Assembly: GCA_035630195.1 (NCBI GenBank) | Contig: DASQLD010000316.1 | Location: forward strand, 1-13,367 | DNA length: 13,367 bases | DNA from: DASQDN01 sp035630195 | GTDB lineage: Bacteria > Acidobacteriota > Terriglobia > Bryobacterales > Bryobacteraceae | Direction of reading: 5' to 3' | In this document: positions 13,083 through 13,367 of the stretch, piece after piece | Position numbering within the stretch: position 1 is the first letter of the stretch | Layout of the letters: every line of letters starts with the position of its first letter | Program-made: the position numbers and the translations under genes | The notes under the pieces: generated by a model | Seen by the model: only the letters and a program-made list of their open reading frames with translations | Database searches by the model: none | What the model was told of the DNA's origin: nothing

Positions 13083-13367
13083 TCATTTTCTGTCGCCGAG
13101 GATCAGGTTATAGACGCGATCCAAATCGTCGGCAGAAAAATACTCAATTTCTATTCGTCCCCTCGTTGCACTTTGGGGCACAATGCGCACTCGAGTTCCA
13201 AGAGCTGCTTCAAGTTCTCGCGTCGCCGCTGCCACGTTCGGATCGAACAGGGGGTCGTTCGCACGTTCTGTCGAAGGCTGCACATCTCGCTTGGCCGTGA
13301 GGGTCTGGATCATCCTTTCGACCTGACGCACGGATAAACCCTCTGCCGCGGCGCGCTGGGCGACGTC
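13083..13367 (-). CDS. parB: Chromosome-partitioning protein ParB, C-terminal part (5' end outside window)
   Basis: CTP-dependent DNA-sliding clamp that loads at parS sites and partitions the chromosome with ParA. The frame is open to the window edge; about 94 residues are visible. The beginning AAAEGLSVRQVERMI is the conserved end of the helix-turn-helix region (usual form KGLSVRETE). A short linker with KRDVQPSTERAND follows, then the C-terminal dimerization domain: FDPNVAAATRELEAALGTR (usual DPNVRAAERELQRALGTKV), GRIEIEYFSADDLDRVYNLI. The GTG at 13331 is internal because the match continues upstream of it. The stop TGA at 13085-13083 lies 3 nt from the encoded CCA of the convergent tRNA. 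Identity is firm. Confidence 0.95.
   Translation of the reverse strand, partial: DVAQRAAAEGLSVRQVERMIQTLTAKRDVQPSTERANDPLFDPNVAAATRELEAALGTRVRIVPQSATRGRIEIEYFSADDLDRVYNLILGDRK

Overview
The window looks like chromosomal DNA of a Gram-negative bacterium, most likely an Acidobacteriota member related to Solibacter/Bryobacter. This is inferred from three things: a gyrB carrying the TOPRIM insertion domain, a lone Uma2-family gene, and the style of the secreted hypothetical protein and coiled-coil methyltransferase. No taxonomic marker was searched, so the assignment is tentative. Coding density is high. Genes are packed with 1-nt overlaps (TGATG) and start sites mostly lack strong Shine-Dalgarno sequences.

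Layout. The left end holds the 3' part of gyrB (+), then a Uma2-family gene (+, 629-1204). From 2335 down to 1205 lies alanine racemase (-), whose stop codon directly abuts the Uma2 stop. The rest, up to 12607, is mostly a surface-polysaccharide locus on the minus strand, read right to left in two blocks. Block 1 (12607 to 7723) is wzt-type ABC ATPase -> SAM methyltransferase with a long coiled coil -> membrane-anchored GT2-GT4 double glycosyltransferase. Block 2 (7118 to 1205) is a DPM1-like GT2 -> three WbbL-like GT2s -> a GT4 of the DUF1972/rhamnosyltransferase type -> alr. Between the blocks sits a plus-strand gene for a small exported protein (7200-7739). It is divergent from block 2 across an 81-bp gap that carries a perfect 11-bp inverted repeat, and it overlaps the 3' end of block 1 by 17 bp. 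The right end has a 395-bp non-coding stretch, an elongator-type tRNA-Met(CAU), and the 3' end of parB (-).

How the genes may work together (inference). Six glycosyltransferase genes, encoding seven catalytic domains, would build a glycan on a polyprenyl carrier at the inner face of the cytoplasmic membrane. The coiled-coil methyltransferase could cap the non-reducing end. The extended C-terminal domain of the Wzt-like ATPase could recognise the finished chain for export through a Wzm permease. This is the logic of the E. coli O9a WbdD / Wzm-Wzt system. No Wzm permease, Wzx/Wzy, initiating phosphoglycosyltransferase or nucleotide-sugar gene is present, so the locus must rely on genes elsewhere. 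alr, needed for D-alanine in peptidoglycan, sits 7 nt behind the last glycosyltransferase and is probably co-transcribed.

No CRISPR array, transposase or phage gene was seen. The most interesting points are the wzt/coiled-coil-methyltransferase pair, the Trp-containing repeat in that coiled coil, the palindrome in the divergent gap, an 11-mer shared by the wzt and tRNA promoter candidates, and the structured non-coding stretch between them.
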